Assembly (NCBI RefSeq): GCF_900696085.1
Contig: NZ_CAADFC020000016.1
Coordinates: 372,001 to 436,000 of the forward strand
Reading direction: 5' to 3'
DNA length: 64,000 nt
Source: Bradyrhizobium ivorense
GTDB taxonomy: Bacteria > Pseudomonadota > Alphaproteobacteria > Rhizobiales > Xanthobacteraceae
The translations under genes were made by a program, and so were the position numbers. Shown piece after piece: positions 63,239-64,000 of this stretch. The notes under the pieces are model-generated. The model was given only the letters and a program-made list of their open reading frames with translations. It had not been told where the DNA came from and did not search any database. Position 1 is the first letter of the stretch, and each line of letters starts with the position of its first letter.

Positions 63239-64000
63239 TCAGCGTCCCTTGAAGTGGGCCGCCCTTCGCTCGACAAAGGACTGAATGCCCTCGAGCATGT
63301 CCTCGCTGTTGAAGACGCGCTGCTTGATCTCGGGAATATAGCCGACAGCTTCCCGTTCCCCGGCATCGATATACTTCAGCGCCGCTTCCTTGGTCACCTG
63401 AATGCCGAGCGGCGCATTCCTGGTGATCAGCTCCGCTAGCTCCATCGCCCGCGCGATCTGGTGTCCCGGCTCGACAATTTCCTGCACGAAGCCTACTCTG
63501 CGGGCTTCTTCGGCGTCGTATTCGTCGCAGAGGAACAGGTGATACATCGCGTTGCCCCACCCTGCCCTGGTGAGATAACGAAAATGGGCGCCGCCGAGAG
63601 GAGCAATCCCGCGCCTCGATTCCATCTGGCAGAAGCGGCTGTCGGCGGCCGCGACCACGATATCGCCTGCGAGCATCATTTCGACCCCGATCGTAAACAC
63701 GATGCCTTGCACGGCGGTGATGATCGGCTTGCGGCAGCGCCGCTTGAGCGCGAACACGTCGACATTTTGCTCCGGGATGTCGACCTTTTCTGCTTTCGGA
63801 CCGAAGAACTTCGGCATGTCGAGGCCTGCCGTGAAGTCAGGGCCCTCAGCGCAGATGACGCCCACCCAATATTCGTCGCTGCGGTCCAGCACCGTCATGG
63901 CTTCAGACATCTGCAGCATCATCTGCGGCTGGAAAGCGTTCTTTTTGGCCGGATTGTCGATGATGATCTTGAACACATGGCCATGCGTCTCGGTACGAAT
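63239..64000 (-). CDS. Enoyl-CoA hydratase/isomerase (crotonase) 2, partial
   Basis: A crotonase running off the right edge. The frame stays open to position 64000 (IRTETHGHVFKIIIDNPAKK), so the start lies beyond the window. The CoA-binding and oxyanion regions are FTAGLDMPKFF and VQGIVFTIGVEMMLAGDIVV, and the second active-site region is ESRRGIAPLGGAHFRYLTRA. The C-terminus QSFVERRAAHFKGR is complete. It is convergent with the LysR gene. Confidence 0.9.
   Translation of the reverse strand: MRTETHGHVFKIIIDNPAKKNAFQPQMMLQMSEAMTVLDRSDEYWVGVICAEGPDFTAGLDMPKFFGPKAEKVDIPEQNVDVFALKRRCRKPIITAVQGIVFTIGVEMMLAGDIVVAAADSRFCQMESRRGIAPLGGAHFRYLTRAGWGNAMYHLFLCDEYDAEEARRVGFVQEIVEPGHQIARAMELAELITRNAPLGIQVTKEAALKYIDAGEREAVGYIPEIKQRVFNSEDMLEGIQSFVERRAAHFKGR

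Overview
The window is chromosomal DNA of a high-GC alphaproteobacterium, most probably a Bradyrhizobium or close Nitrobacteraceae relative. The evidence is the set of protein families present (DUF2865, DUF2934, DUF1289, TIGR02281 aspartic protease, an Omp25-type porin), CtrA-type boxes, several families of intergenic palindromic repeats of the kind scattered through Bradyrhizobium genomes, and an extra groESL operon. The genus is an inference; no rRNA or tRNA gene was seen.

Positions 1-41,700 are mostly core genome: a LOG-family nucleotide hydrolase, a translationally coupled cysS-GNAT-cimA operon, nadE, dgkA, class II DAHP synthase, gor, rpiA, gph, moaA, a TRAP transporter with two tandem paralogous binding proteins, an Mrp/ApbC Fe-S carrier, a PdhS-like histidine kinase, and dusA. 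Embedded at 32.8-40.7 kb is a divergent aromatic-catabolism cluster. The minus arm carries an HpaB/PheA1-type flavin monooxygenase and muconolactone isomerase. The plus arm carries an FAD synthetase, flavin reductase, intradiol dioxygenase, muconate cycloisomerase, LysR regulator and methyltransferase. Together they can be read as hydroxylation of a phenol followed by ortho ring cleavage, with a private FAD supply.

From 41.7 kb the content becomes accessory. A tyrosine recombinase sits divergently against the 5' end of dusA, which now has only a TTG start, matching the known habit of one integrase family to insert at dusA. Beyond it are an unassigned 630-bp stretch, an alkyl-DHAP-synthase-like flavoenzyme, an MpaB/DUF2236 protein, a small alpha/beta-barrel protein and a groESL operon with a CIRCE-like operator. 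At 49.4-50.4 kb lies the scar of an integrative conjugative element: DUF2274, the C-terminal part of TrbI and the N-terminal part of ArdC, the last two joined at a sharp deletion junction. Next come an isochorismatase-like gene and a TraI-type luxI with a lux box, then luxR.

Positions 53.5-64.0 kb hold an acyl-CoA oriented cluster: a Leu/Ile/Val-type binding protein, an ABM monooxygenase, two crotonases, a single and a fused double CaiB/BaiF CoA-transferase, a flavin reductase, a frameshifted conserved gene and a LysR regulator. Its substrate cannot be read from sequence. The most interesting questions are whether quorum sensing left behind by a decayed conjugative element now controls this CoA pathway, and whether the FAD synthetase in the phenol cluster is a dedicated cofactor module.
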